Both the position numbers and the translations under genes were made by a program. From Aromatoleum toluclasticum ATCC 700605 (lineage in GTDB: Bacteria; Pseudomonadota; Gammaproteobacteria; Burkholderiales; Rhodocyclaceae): DNA of 64,000 nt. The stretch covers positions 62,001-126,000 of the forward strand of contig NZ_KB899503.1 in the NCBI RefSeq assembly GCF_000378245.1. The letters run 5' to 3'. How positions within the stretch are numbered: the stretch's first letter is position 1; the number at the start of each line of letters is the position of its first letter. The notes under the pieces were generated by a model. It saw only the letters and a program-made list of their open reading frames with translations, did not search any database and was not told the DNA's origin. Shown here piece after piece: positions 18,376 through 27,791 of this stretch.

Positions 18376-19249
18376 GGCCGCGGTCGGCGTCGAGCATCGC
18401 GCTGCGGCTTGCAGGCGTCTCGAGGCTGATGCGCCCGAGCGCACCGCTGCGGTAGTCGGTGAGGAGGATCTGTGCAGCCTTTTCCAGGTCCGGCGCACCG
18501 CCCTTGAGGCGGCAGCCGCGCCGCGCCGCAACGGTCTCGACCACCCCGACGCCATCAAGCGCCTCCATGCGCTCGGGCGCAATGCCGTAGCGCTGCGCGA
18601 CGAGATCCGCGTAGCGCTCGAGCAGCACGTCACCGAGGAAGGCAGCGACTTCCTCGTCGATCACGGCATTGCGGCCGATCGCGTGGCTCGCCGCGAGCAT
18701 GAAGCCGTCCGAATCGTGGGCGATCTTCGGCCACATCAGCCCCGGCGTATCGGTGATCGTCATGTGCGAACCGAGGTCGAAGGTCTGCTGCTGCTTGGTC
18801 ACCGCCGGCTCGTCGCCCACGGCGGCGACGCGGCGCTTCAACAGCGCATTCATCAGCGTCGATTTGCCGACGTTGGGGATGCCCATGATCATGATGCGCA
18901 GCGGCCTCGTACCGTCCGTGCGGTGCGGGGCGAGCGCCTGGCACAGACCGGGCACGCGCGCGACATCGCCCGGCTTCTTGCACGACAGGGCCACCGCCTT
19001 CACGCCTGGCTGGGCATTGAAGAAGTCCAGCCAGGCGCGCGTCGCGACAGGGTCCGCAAGGTCGGCCTTGTTGAGCAGCTTGAGGCACGGACGCTGCCGG
19101 AACAGGCGCAATTCGCGGATCATGGGGTTGCTGCTCGCCTCGGGAATGCGGGCGTCGAGCACCTCGATCACGACGTCGGTCATCGCCATGGTCTCGGCCG
19201 CTTTCTTGCGCGCCGAGGTCATGTGACCGGGAAACCACTGGATGGACAT
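18341..19249 (-). CDS. YlqF/RbgA-like ribosome biogenesis GTPase
   Basis: A 302-residue circularly permuted GTPase. It starts with the family signature IQWFPGHMTSARKKAAE; G-motifs appear in permuted order: LLNKADL (G4), ALSCKKP (G5-like), GIPNVGKSTLMNALL (G1) and DTPGLMWPK (G3). RbgA-type proteins act in large-subunit assembly; in proteobacteria the exact target is less clear. Its end overlaps the convergent dodecin gene. Confidence 0.92.
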   Translation of the reverse strand: MSIQWFPGHMTSARKKAAETMAMTDVVIEVLDARIPEASSNPMIRELRLFRQRPCLKLLNKADLADPVATRAWLDFFNAQPGVKAVALSCKKPGDVARVPGLCQALAPHRTDGTRPLRIMIMGIPNVGKSTLMNALLKRRVAAVGDEPAVTKQQQTFDLGSHMTITDTPGLMWPKIAHDSDGFMLAASHAIGRNAVIDEEVAAFLGDVLLERYADLVAQRYGIAPERMEALDGVGVVETVAARRGCRLKGGAPDLEKAAQILLTDYRSGALGRISLETPASRSAMLDADRGLTPPDGTPPSA

Positions 19250-19337
19250 CTGGACAGTAAGCGTTGGACAAGGCGCGCATTATCGCCTCGTTCGGCTCGC
19301 GATTGGGGCAAAATGGCGGCCTTTCGAGGGGTAGTGC

Positions 19338-19922
19338 ATGAATCGTGACGAAGTGATCGCAGCCACGCGGCAGTGGATCGAGAAAGCGGTGATCGGGCTC
19401 AACCTGTGCCCGTTCGCCAAGTCGGTGTATGTGAAGAACCAGGTACGCATCGTCGTCAGCGAGGCGAAGCACCTGGACGGCTTCCTCGAGGAACTCGACC
19501 GCGAGCTGGAATTCCTCGCCGAAGCCGACCCGCAGGAGGTCGACACGACCCTGCTCGTCCATCCCACCCTGTTTGCGGATTTCCTCGATTTCAACGAGGT
19601 CGCCGGCATCGCCGAGGAAGCGGTCGAAGAGCACGAGCTCGAAGGCATCCTGCAGGTCGCGAGCTTCCATCCGCGCTTCCAGTTCGAGGACACGGCTGAG
19701 GACGACATCGCCAACTTCACCAACCGCTCGCCCTTCCCGACCCTGCACCTGCTGCGCGAGGAAAGCATCGAGCGCGCCGTCGCGGCCTACCCGGAAGCCG
19801 ACGCGATCTACGAGCGCAACATCGAGACGTTGAAGAAGCTCGGGCTCGCCGGCTGGAAGGCGCTGGGCATTCCCGGCGATTGGGACCAAATGAAGGACGA
19901 AACGAGGGACGAGAAGAAGTGA
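19338..19922 (+). CDS. DUF1415 family protein
   Basis: A 194-residue protein of the DUF1415 family: TRQWIEKAVIGLNLCPFAKS at the N-terminus, TTLLVHPTLFADFLDFN, LQVASFHPRFQF and NRSPFPTLHLLREESIERAV are the conserved blocks. The invariant-looking Cys-Pro-Phe and His residues hint at an enzyme, but no function is known to me. Its stop overlaps the GTG start of the next gene. Confidence 0.9.
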   Translation: MNRDEVIAATRQWIEKAVIGLNLCPFAKSVYVKNQVRIVVSEAKHLDGFLEELDRELEFLAEADPQEVDTTLLVHPTLFADFLDFNEVAGIAEEAVEEHELEGILQVASFHPRFQFEDTAEDDIANFTNRSPFPTLHLLREESIERAVAAYPEADAIYERNIETLKKLGLAGWKALGIPGDWDQMKDETRDEKK

Positions 19923-20791
19923 GCCGCGCACGCCACAAGCCCGCGACGCCGGAGGCCCGGCCCGCGACACCGGCCGTGATCCCCGACGTCCGGCCGGGAC
20001 AGTCGATCGAGCTCCTCAAGGAACTTCACATCCTGACGCGCGACGGCAAGCTCAACCAGGACAGCCGGCGCAAGCTGAAGCAGGTGTACCACCTGTACAA
20101 CTTCATCGAGCCGCTGCTCGACGAAGTCATGAGCGCGCGCGGCGACCTCACGCTGGCCGACCACGGTGCGGGCAAGTCCTACCTCGGCTTCATCCTCTAC
20201 GATCTCTTCCTGAAGGCGCTGGCGAGCGGCCACATCTACGGCATCGAGACCCGCGAGGAGCTCGTCGCGAAGTCGCGCGAACTCGCGAGCCGCCTCGGCT
20301 TCGAGCGCATGAGCTTCCTCAACCTCTCGGTCGAGGACTCGATGCGCTCGGCCGAGCTGCCCGAGCGCATCGACATCGTCACGGCGCTCCACGCCTGCAA
20401 TACCGCCACCGACGACGCGATCCGCTTCGCGCTGGAGAAGCACGCGCGCTTCATCGTGCTGGTGCCCTGCTGCCAGGCCGAAGTCGCGGCCACGCTGCGC
20501 AAGCACAAGAACGACTCCTTCGGTCGCACCCCGCTGTCCGAACTCTGGCGCCATCCCATCCACACGCGCGAATTCGGCAGCCAGATCACCAACGTGCTGC
20601 GCTGCCTGCTGCTCGAATCGCACGGCTATCAGCTCACCGTCACGGAACTCGTGGGCTGGGAGCATTCGATGAAGAACGAGCTGATCATCGCCCGCGCCAC
20701 CGGCCAGCGCCGCGGCAATGCGCGCGAGCGGCTCGAGCAGATCCTCGCCGAACTGAACCTGGACGACCTGCGCGAACGCTTCGTGTATTGA
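19919..20791 (+). CDS. Class I SAM-dependent methyltransferase
   Basis: A 290-residue protein with a methyltransferase Rossmann core: motif I as LADHGAGKSYLGFILYDLFL, then YGIETREELV, and DIVTALHACNTATDDAI with FIVLVPCCQ further on, the pattern of the methyltransferase-25/32 group. The GTG at 19919 overlaps the DUF1415 stop (GTGA) and was preferred over an in-frame ATG 13 codons upstream that lies inside that gene. Substrate unknown. Confidence 0.82.
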   Translation: MSRARHKPATPEARPATPAVIPDVRPGQSIELLKELHILTRDGKLNQDSRRKLKQVYHLYNFIEPLLDEVMSARGDLTLADHGAGKSYLGFILYDLFLKALASGHIYGIETREELVAKSRELASRLGFERMSFLNLSVEDSMRSAELPERIDIVTALHACNTATDDAIRFALEKHARFIVLVPCCQAEVAATLRKHKNDSFGRTPLSELWRHPIHTREFGSQITNVLRCLLLESHGYQLTVTELVGWEHSMKNELIIARATGQRRGNARERLEQILAELNLDDLRERFVY

Positions 20792-20886
20792 TCCGGACAT
20801 GGATGTTCAAACTTGATCGCGGTGAAGTACGGGGCGGTTGCGCGCTGGTAAGCTGAAAGTCCATAAACTGACCGCGGCGCACAATC

Positions 20887-21174
20887 ATGTCCGATGTCCC
20901 CTTCCCCGTTCTTGTCGCCGCCGTCTTCCTGCTTACCTCCCTCACCATCGTCCACCTGGCGATGCGGCATCAGAATGCGCAGCGCGCGCTACCCGAACGC
21001 GACGCATACCTCGCCACCCACGGGCTGCAGGCGGTGGCCTGCGCGCATTGCCAATCCACCGAAACGCGCGAACTCGGTCTCGACGATGCCGAGGACGACC
21101 GCCGCTTAGTGGCCTGCGCCCGCTGCGAAAAGATGCTTTTCCGCTACACGCGGGACACCTTGCCGCACGCGTAG
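20887..21174 (+). CDS. Small membrane-anchored zinc-ribbon-like protein
   Basis: A 95-residue protein that I do not recognise. One N-terminal membrane helix (about residues 6-26) is followed by a soluble part with two Cys pairs, CAHC (about 52-55) and CARC (about 77-80), which could bind a zinc ion. It lies between the methyltransferase and the aldehyde dehydrogenase, with 95 bases before it and 53 after. Function unknown. Confidence 0.7.
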   Translation: MSDVPFPVLVAAVFLLTSLTIVHLAMRHQNAQRALPERDAYLATHGLQAVACAHCQSTETRELGLDDAEDDRRLVACARCEKMLFRYTRDTLPHA

Positions 21175-21227
21175 AACAATCGCCCGCCCGCAGCGGTCAA
21201 CGAGGCATCGTGGCTAGGGAGTCCGTC

Positions 21228-22748
21228 ATGGAACTCGCATCGCTGACCTCGTCGCTGCTCGCCCGCTTCGGTGTTGCCGCAGACCGCTTCGACCACGGCG
21301 ACATGGCCGTGCGCAGCCCGATAGACGGCAGTCTCATCGGCCACGTTGCCTCGACTCCTGCTCCGGCCGCAGATGCGGCACTCGCCACCGCGCACGAGGC
21401 CTTCGAAGCCTGGCGCATGGTCCCTGCGCCACGGCGCGGCGAACTCGTGCGCCGCTTCGGCAACCTCCTGCGTGAATACAAGACCGACCTGGGCACGCTG
21501 GTCACGATCGAGACTGGCAAGATCCGCCAGGAAGGCCTCGGCGAGGTGCAGGAGATGATAGACATCTGCGACTACGCCTGCGGCCTGTCGCGTCAGCTGC
21601 ACGGCCTTACCATTGCCAGCGAACGGCCCGGCCATCGCATGATGGAGCAATGGCATCCGGCGGGCGTCGTCGGCGTCGTGTCGGCCTTCAACTTCCCGGT
21701 CGCGGTATGGGCGTGGAATGCCGCGCTCGCCTGGGTGTGCGGCGACAGCGTGGTGTGGAAGCCGTCGGAACGCACCCCCCTCAGCGCCCTCGCCTGCGCG
21801 GCCCTGTTCGAGCGTGCCTGCCGGGGCCTCGGCGAGGCGCCGAAGGGCTTGCTCGGCCTCATGACGGGTGGTCGCACACACGCCGGCCTGCTCGCCGACG
21901 ACAGGCGCGTCGCAGTGTTCTCCGCCACGGGCTCGTGTGCGATGGGGCGCGTGCTGGCGCCTCGCGTTGCAGCGCGCCTCGGCCGCGCCATCCTGGAACT
22001 CGGCGGCAACAACGCGGCGATCGTCTGCCCCAGCGCGGATCTCGCCCTCGCCGAGCGCGCGATCCTCTTCGCGGCGGCCGGCACCGCGGGCCAGCGCTGC
22101 ACGACGCTGCGGCGGCTGATCGTGCACGAATCGATCGCCGACGCGCTGACGGAACGCCTGCGTGCAGCATGGCGACGCATCCCCGTCGGCAGTCCGCTCG
22201 ATGCGGCCTCGCTCGTCGGCCCGTTGATCGATGCGGCCGCTGGCGAAGCGATGGCCGCGGCATTGTCCGAAGCCGAGGCTGCCGGAGGAACGGTGTTCGG
22301 CGGCGATCCGGTGGTGGTCCATGGCTGCGAAGGCGGCTGCTACCGCCGTCCCGCGCTCGTCGAGATGCCGGCCCAGACCGACCCGGTCCGGCGAGAGACT
22401 TTCGCCCCCATCCTTTACGTGCTGCGCTATTCGAGCTTCGACGAGGCGATCGCGCTCCACAACGACGTGCCGCAAGGGCTCGCGTCGTCGGTCTTCACGC
22501 AGGACCTCGGCGAAGCCGAGCGCTTCCTCTGCGCTGCGGGCAGTGATTGCGGCATTGCCAACGTGAATATCGGCCCGTCCGGTGCCGAGATCGGCGGCGC
22601 GTTCGGTGGCGAGAAGGATACGGGGGGCGGCCGGGAGTCCGGCGCTGACGCGTGGAAGGGCTACATGCGGCGCGCAACCTGCACGATCAACTATTCGGGC
22701 GCCCTGCCCCTCGCACAGGGAATCCGCTTCGGGCTGGACGAGACCTGA
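21228..22748 (+). CDS. amaB: Aldehyde dehydrogenase, ALDH7 (aminoadipate semialdehyde/piperideine-6-carboxylate) type
   Basis: A 506-residue NAD-dependent aldehyde dehydrogenase. Catalytic Glu is in LELGGNNAAIV, catalytic Cys in GTAGQRCTTLRR. The C-terminal block GGEKDTGGGRESGADAWK with NYSGALPLAQG is diagnostic of the antiquitin-like ALDH7 group, which oxidises L-aminoadipate semialdehyde in lysine catabolism. AGGGAG-like bases (TAGGGAG) precede the ATG used; the open frame extends far upstream without support. No other lysine genes are near, so the exact substrate is inferred from family only. Confidence 0.87.
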   Translation: MELASLTSSLLARFGVAADRFDHGDMAVRSPIDGSLIGHVASTPAPAADAALATAHEAFEAWRMVPAPRRGELVRRFGNLLREYKTDLGTLVTIETGKIRQEGLGEVQEMIDICDYACGLSRQLHGLTIASERPGHRMMEQWHPAGVVGVVSAFNFPVAVWAWNAALAWVCGDSVVWKPSERTPLSALACAALFERACRGLGEAPKGLLGLMTGGRTHAGLLADDRRVAVFSATGSCAMGRVLAPRVAARLGRAILELGGNNAAIVCPSADLALAERAILFAAAGTAGQRCTTLRRLIVHESIADALTERLRAAWRRIPVGSPLDAASLVGPLIDAAAGEAMAAALSEAEAAGGTVFGGDPVVVHGCEGGCYRRPALVEMPAQTDPVRRETFAPILYVLRYSSFDEAIALHNDVPQGLASSVFTQDLGEAERFLCAAGSDCGIANVNIGPSGAEIGGAFGGEKDTGGGRESGADAWKGYMRRATCTINYSGALPLAQGIRFGLDET

Positions 22749-22762
22749 GGTGGCACTACGCG

Positions 22763-24085
22763 CTAGTCGGCGCTCGGGCGCGGAGCCGCTTCCCGCGTCA
22801 CCAGCAGCTGATCGATGCGGTAGTTGTCGATGTCGACCACCTCGAACTTGTAGCCACCGTAAATCACGAAATCAGTGCGCTTGGGCACCTTCCGCAGCGC
22901 ATACATCATGAACCCGGCGAGTGTCTCGTAGTTCTCGCTGCCCTCGAATGCGTCGATCTCCAGCGCGTGCATGACGTCCTCGATCGGCGTGATGCCGTCG
23001 ATCAGCCACGAATCGGCGTCGCGCTTGACGATGAGCTCCTCCTGCTGCGTGCTGCCGAGTTCGCCCATCACGGTGTTCATGACGTCCTGCAGGCTCAGGA
23101 GGCCGACGATCAGCGCGTATTCGTTGACGATCAGCGCGAAGTCCTCGCGCGCGGCGCGGAAGCGGTCGAGCGCTTCGAAAAGCGTGAGCGTGTCGGGAAC
23201 GACGAGCACGCTGCGTACCATCGGGTCCGCGCGCAGCGAAAGTTTCTGCCCCGACAGGATGCGCGCGAAGATGTCCTTCAGGTCGACATAGCCGACCACC
23301 GTGTCGATCGTGTTCTCGCACACCGGGAACTTGCCGTGCGGCTGATCGGTGAGCTTCGTGCGGATGCTCTCCTCCGATTCGTTCAGCGTGAAGAAGACGA
23401 TGTTCTCGCGGTTCGTCATCGCCGAACCGACGGTCCGGGTATCGAGTTCGAACACGTTAACGATGAGCTCGCGCTCCTGGTTCAACAGGGTGCCGGTCAG
23501 GGCTCCGGCCTCGGCCATCGCAACGATGTCGTCCGAGGTGATGTCCTCGACGCGCACGTTGGGCAGCTTGAACAGCGCGAACAGGCGGTTCGCGAGCCCG
23601 TCGAAGAACCACACCGCAGGCGCGAACGCGATCAGGAACAGCTGGATCGGCTTCACCACCGCCACCGCGACCCGCTCGGGCGCGACCATCCCCAGCCGCC
23701 GCGGAATCAGGTCCGCGAACAGGATGAACAGCGAGGTCACGACGACGAAGGACAGCACGAAGCTCAGCGTGTCGAGCATCGGCCCGTCATAGACGAGCGC
23801 GATCACGCCCGAAATTGCCGGCGAGAGCGCCGATTCGCCGACGATGCCGCCCAGAATCGCGATCGCATTCAGCCCGACCTGGACCACGGTGAAGAAATGG
23901 CCCGGGTTCTCCTGCAGCGCGAGCACCCGCGCCGCGGCCGCGTCGCCGCCCTCGGCCATCAGCCGCAGCTTGATCTTGCGCGCCGCGGCGAGGGAAATCT
24001 CCGAAATCGAAAAGAACGCGCTCAATGCGATGAGCGCAGCAATGACCAGCAACTGATTCGACAGACTCACAATGACACTCCGCAC
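22763..24085 (-). CDS. Hemolysin/CorC-HlyC family protein (CNNM-CBS-CorC)
   Basis: A 440-residue membrane protein. A CNNM domain with three or four helices (about 10-190; FFSISEISLAAARKIKLRLM, VQVGLNAIAILGGIVGE) is followed by a CBS pair (about 210-340; FPVCENTIDTVVGYVDLKDI) and a CorC_HlyC domain at the C-terminus. Members are thought to move or sense Mg2+ or other cations; they are not true haemolysins. The GTG at 24085 was used; a GTG five codons later has a better ribosome site (GGAG). Confidence 0.9.
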   Translation of the reverse strand: MRSVIVSLSNQLLVIAALIALSAFFSISEISLAAARKIKLRLMAEGGDAAAARVLALQENPGHFFTVVQVGLNAIAILGGIVGESALSPAISGVIALVYDGPMLDTLSFVLSFVVVTSLFILFADLIPRRLGMVAPERVAVAVVKPIQLFLIAFAPAVWFFDGLANRLFALFKLPNVRVEDITSDDIVAMAEAGALTGTLLNQERELIVNVFELDTRTVGSAMTNRENIVFFTLNESEESIRTKLTDQPHGKFPVCENTIDTVVGYVDLKDIFARILSGQKLSLRADPMVRSVLVVPDTLTLFEALDRFRAAREDFALIVNEYALIVGLLSLQDVMNTVMGELGSTQQEELIVKRDADSWLIDGITPIEDVMHALEIDAFEGSENYETLAGFMMYALRKVPKRTDFVIYGGYKFEVVDIDNYRIDQLLVTREAAPRPSAD

Positions 24086-24157
24086 TCGTCCGCAGCAGTC
24101 TCCCGCAGCGGCGATGCGCCATCGCGTGTCTGCAACAGACGCTGGGATTCGTCCCGT

Positions 24158-25111
24158 TCAGAAGAGGATCTGGAAGCCGACGCCCAGCGCCCAGCCGCGC
24201 TCGCTGTCGTCCTTCGCATCGCCCTGCGGCCAGAAGTGCCCCAGGCTGACCTCGACGAGCGTCCAGTCCCTATACACCGGCTGCTTCCAGATCGCACGCA
24301 CCCCGGTTTCGGAAACATTGTCCGAACCGGCGGTCATTCCGCCAATGAGGGCTTCCAGCGACAAGCTGCGCTGGTCGCCGAAAGTCTTGAAGATACCCAT
24401 ACTGTTCGACCATGCCAAGCCGTCCGTCTCGTCCGAGATCGTTCCGGCCAGCTGCCAGCGGAATGCGACGGATCGCGTAAAGGCGTGACCGAAGTTCAGC
24501 CCGGTCGTCGAACCCACTCCGTCCTTGCGGTTCCAGAAGATCGTCTCGCGGAAGTCGAAGCGGTTGCGCTCTCCCAGCACAAGATCCTTCTTGTAGCGCG
24601 CCTGCGCGTAGGGCTTGATGCCGCTGCGCAGGCCGGCGCGGAAGTCGATGTTGTCGCGCAGCGCATAGCCGACTCCGGCGAACAGGGTCTGGTCCTGCCT
24701 GCGGTCCTCGGGAAGCAGCAGTTCGCGTCGGGTGAAGGGCTCAGGCTGATCGGTGACGAGTTCGCGCTCGTTTTCCTGGCCAAAGAACAGATAGCTCCTT
24801 TCCTTCACGTTCGGCATGTCGAGCCGTGCGCCGAAGCGGAAACTCGCGTCAGGATTTTCGTGCTGCCGGGCGAGGAACTTGAAGCCGATTTGTCCCGACA
24901 CCTTCCCGCCCTGCTCGAACGGCTTGTCACCGAACCAGCTGTCGACGCGCCGTGCGACGCCCTCGGTGAAGTCGTGCACCACCACACGGCTGCGGTCGAG
25001 GATGGACGATCCGGACTCGGTCGGCTGCGGCGCACCCGGCTCGTCCGCCGCCACCGCCCCCCCGCTCGCGAGATATCCGAGAAGCATGCAACTCGCCAAA
25101 CTGCGTCTCAT
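24158..25111 (-). CDS. Exported, probable outer-membrane beta-barrel protein, unknown
   Basis: A 317-residue protein that I cannot name. A signal peptide (MRRSLASCMLLGYLASGG, cleavage near AVAADE) is followed by a domain rich in alternating polar/hydrophobic strands and ends with a barrel-like terminal strand finishing GVGFQILF, with Phe at the last position, as in outer-membrane proteins. The ATG at 25111 was chosen because it begins the signal peptide; the open frame runs 35 codons further upstream. It may be a porin-like or surface protein. Confidence 0.78.
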   Translation of the reverse strand: MRRSLASCMLLGYLASGGAVAADEPGAPQPTESGSSILDRSRVVVHDFTEGVARRVDSWFGDKPFEQGGKVSGQIGFKFLARQHENPDASFRFGARLDMPNVKERSYLFFGQENERELVTDQPEPFTRRELLLPEDRRQDQTLFAGVGYALRDNIDFRAGLRSGIKPYAQARYKKDLVLGERNRFDFRETIFWNRKDGVGSTTGLNFGHAFTRSVAFRWQLAGTISDETDGLAWSNSMGIFKTFGDQRSLSLEALIGGMTAGSDNVSETGVRAIWKQPVYRDWTLVEVSLGHFWPQGDAKDDSERGWALGVGFQILF

Positions 25112-25246
25112 GGCCGATCCCCCTGCAGCAATCGGAAAGCTGACACCTTCGTCTAATGTACGGTGTCCGGACGAGAAAGGCGAATCGGTGATGACGAGCG
25201 GCGGGAATCCCGTCACGAATGTCGCGTCGTTTCCCGCCGGGGGCGA

Positions 25247-25792
25247 TCAGCCGCGCGGCGCCATCAGGCGTTCGGGCTCGACGGACACGGTCTCGGCCCC
25301 GTCGGTGATCCACAACTGCCCATCCTGGATCGTGCATTGCAGACGCATACTGCGTGCAGTCAGTGCGGCGAGCGCGGGGGCAACGTCGCCGGGCAGATTC
25401 AGCACGGTGAGGTTCGTCAGCCGCGTGAGCTTGTCGCGGATGCCGTTCCACCAGACGTCCGCAGCGCGCCCGTAGCTCATCACGACCACTTCGCGCGCGC
25501 GGCCGCAGGCCTTGCGGATCCATTTCTCGTCCGGCTGGCCGACGTCTATCCAACGCTCGACGAGCCCGGTCAGGTCCTTCTGCCACAGGTCCGGCTCATC
25601 GTCCACGCACAGGCCTTTGGCAAAAGCGAGTGCGGGATCGGCGTACAGCGCGAACGCGAGGATGCGCACCATCATGCGCTCGTCGGTCTCGGATGGATGG
25701 CGCGCAATCGTCAGGTTATGGTCGCCGTAGTAGTTGCGATCCATGTCGGCGACCACGAGTTCGGCCTTGAAAATGGTTGCCTTGAGGGCCAT
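25247..25792 (-). CDS. yaeQ: YaeQ family protein
   Basis: A 181-residue protein of the YaeQ family: MALKATIFKAELVVADMDRN then YYGDHNLTIARHPSETDERM, FAKGLCVDDEPDLW and WIDVGQPDEKWIRKA are the conserved blocks. The fold is nuclease-like (PD-(D/E)XK); the biological role is not settled. The start follows the conserved MALKATI; an open frame upstream was rejected. Confidence 0.93.
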   Translation of the reverse strand: MALKATIFKAELVVADMDRNYYGDHNLTIARHPSETDERMMVRILAFALYADPALAFAKGLCVDDEPDLWQKDLTGLVERWIDVGQPDEKWIRKACGRAREVVVMSYGRAADVWWNGIRDKLTRLTNLTVLNLPGDVAPALAALTARSMRLQCTIQDGQLWITDGAETVSVEPERLMAPRG

Positions 25793-25845
25793 GTCGTTCG
25801 GTTCCCGCTGCGGCCTCGGCCGCGGTTGATGGGTTGTGCAGCGCT

Positions 25846-26625
25846 TCAGTGCGTGGTGCTTCCGGCGGCGCGGCGCGCCTGCTGCCACGCGAGCACCGCC
25901 TGTGTCGCGTGCGCCATCACGCGGTCGCGGAACTGCGCTGGCAGTTCGCGCGACAAGGCACCGAACAGCGACTCGTTCATTTCGCGCGCCAGCCCGTCTG
26001 CCGCCAGGCCCTCGGCCAGGCACTGGATCTGGATATGTGCGACCGCATCGGCCACCAGGCGCCAGCCGAGCACGGGCATCATCTCGGTCAGCGCGAACAT
26101 CATCCCGCCGAGACGGGTCAGGATCGCTGTCGCCTGCTCGCGCTCGTCGCTGGCGATCATCGCGTGCCAGAGGGCGAGATGGATGCCGCGCCTGAGGTCG
26201 ATCTTGAAGTCGATGGCGTTGCCTTCGCCTTCTTCAATCTCGGCGAACTGGCGCTGGAAGCGCGCGTCCTGCTCGGGCCCCAGCGCGGTGCGCAGGGCGC
26301 CGAGGAGCTCCGACAGACCGGGAATCGCAACCAGCCCGAAGGCCTGGCTGTACGCGAGCCCCCATTGGTCCAGCCCCGAGACGAGCATCGCCAGGCGCAG
26401 TGCCCGCGCATCATCGTCGGCTGCGGCACGGCTCCAGTTCCCGAGCGCCGCGGCGAGCGTCTCGACCCCGCGGGTTCGACCCGCATCGTCCTCGTCCAGC
26501 GTCAGGCGGAACACCTGCGCAAAACCGTCCTGCGCCATGCGCGCGGCGAGCTTCTGCACGTCGACCGCGGCCAGTGCGGCGAGGGAGTCGACCGGGATCG
26601 GTTCGGCGGATACGTCTTGCGTCAT
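25846..26625 (-). CDS. Hypothetical, largely helical protein
   Basis: A 259-residue protein with no domain that I recognise. It appears to be all-alpha, rich in Ala, Leu and Glu, without signal peptide or membrane helix; likely cytoplasmic. The ATG at 26625 (MTQDVSAEPIP) was used because the frame upstream has coding-unlike composition and would overlap the srkA promoter region. It sits directly upstream of yaeQ on the same strand (53-base gap), so the two may be co-transcribed. Confidence 0.65.
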   Translation of the reverse strand: MTQDVSAEPIPVDSLAALAAVDVQKLAARMAQDGFAQVFRLTLDEDDAGRTRGVETLAAALGNWSRAAADDDARALRLAMLVSGLDQWGLAYSQAFGLVAIPGLSELLGALRTALGPEQDARFQRQFAEIEEGEGNAIDFKIDLRRGIHLALWHAMIASDEREQATAILTRLGGMMFALTEMMPVLGWRLVADAVAHIQIQCLAEGLAADGLAREMNESLFGALSRELPAQFRDRVMAHATQAVLAWQQARRAAGSTTH

Positions 26626-26776
26626 GTCTGCGGTCCGGGAAAAGGAGGATTGGAAGGATGATTGGAAGGGGCCGTATTCTGAGCCCCGCGCGAGCGGACG
26701 GCAAATATCGCCCGACGCCGCAAGGGCCGGTCTTGTGCAATGCGTCATTCCTGCCAGAATGCGTCCATCCTCCTCG

Positions 26777-27781
26777 ATGGCGATGACCATGTCCGACCTC
26801 CCCTTCGAATCCCTGACCCCCGATCTCATTCTCGACGCGCTCGAGAGTGTCGGGCTGTGCCCCGACGGCCGCATGCTGGCCCTGAACAGCTACGAGAACC
26901 GCGTCTATCAGGTCGGCATGGAGGACGCCGCGCCGCTGGTCGTGAAGTTCTATCGCGCCGCGCGCTGGAGCGACGAGGCGATCGCCGAAGAGCATGCCTT
27001 CGTCACCGAACTGGCCGCGCGCGAGATCCCCGTCGTCGCGCCGCTCGTGCTCGGCGGTGCCACGCTGCACCATTTCGCGGACCAGCGGTTCGCGGCCTTC
27101 CCGCGTGCCGGGGGCCGCGCGCCCGAGCTGTCCGACCCGGCAACGCTGGAATGGATGGGGCGCTTCATCGGCCGCATCCACGCCGTCGGCGCCCTGCAGC
27201 CCTACCTCGAGAGGCCGACGCTGGATATTGCGAGCTTCGGCGTCGAACCGCGGCGCTACCTCCTCGACCACGATTTCATCCCCGCCGACCTGCTTGCAGC
27301 GTGGACGAGCACCGTGGACCAGGCGCTGGACGGGGTGCGGCGCTGCTTCGAGCGTGCCGGCAACGTCGCGCACCTGCGCCTGCACGGCGACTGCCACGCC
27401 GGCAACGTGCTGTGGAGCGAGTCCGCCGCCGCCCCGGGGCCGCAGTTCGTCGATTTCGACGACAGCCGCATGGGGCCCGCCATCCAGGATCTCTGGATGC
27501 TGCTGTCCGGTTCGCGCGAGGAAATGAGCCGCCAGCTCGGTGACGTGCTGGCCGGCTACGAGGATTTCCACGAGTTCTCCCCGCGCGAGCTGCATCTCGT
27601 GGAGGCGCTGCGTACGCTGCGCCTCATCCACTACTCGGCGTGGATTGCCCGTCGCTGGACCGATCCGGCCTTCCCGCTCGCCTTCCCGTGGTTCAACACC
27701 CAGCGCTACTGGCAGGACCGTGTGCTGGAACTGCGCGAGCAGGTCGCCGCGATGGACGAGCCGCCGCTCTGGTCGCTTTGA
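26777..27781 (+). CDS. srkA: Stress response kinase A (SrkA/YihE/RdoA)
   Basis: A 334-residue aminoglycoside-phosphotransferase-fold Ser/Thr kinase. The opening FESLTPDLILDALESVG and LNSYENRVYQVGMED match SrkA; VVKFYRAARWSDEAI holds the ATP-site Lys, LHGDCHAGNVLW the catalytic Asp and FVDFDDSRMGPAIQDLWML the metal-binding Asp. SrkA in E. coli protects from stress-induced death. Three in-frame ATGs (26777, 26783, 26789) are possible; the last fits the length of known family members equally well. Confidence 0.92.
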   Translation: MAMTMSDLPFESLTPDLILDALESVGLCPDGRMLALNSYENRVYQVGMEDAAPLVVKFYRAARWSDEAIAEEHAFVTELAAREIPVVAPLVLGGATLHHFADQRFAAFPRAGGRAPELSDPATLEWMGRFIGRIHAVGALQPYLERPTLDIASFGVEPRRYLLDHDFIPADLLAAWTSTVDQALDGVRRCFERAGNVAHLRLHGDCHAGNVLWSESAAAPGPQFVDFDDSRMGPAIQDLWMLLSGSREEMSRQLGDVLAGYEDFHEFSPRELHLVEALRTLRLIHYSAWIARRWTDPAFPLAFPWFNTQRYWQDRVLELREQVAAMDEPPLWSL

Positions 27782-27791
27782 CGGCGCCCCG

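Noticed and set aside
22652-25156. Plus-strand open frame of over 800 codons across the CorC-type and outer-membrane genes
   Set aside because: It spans two well-supported minus-strand genes and their spacer, with shadow-like composition.
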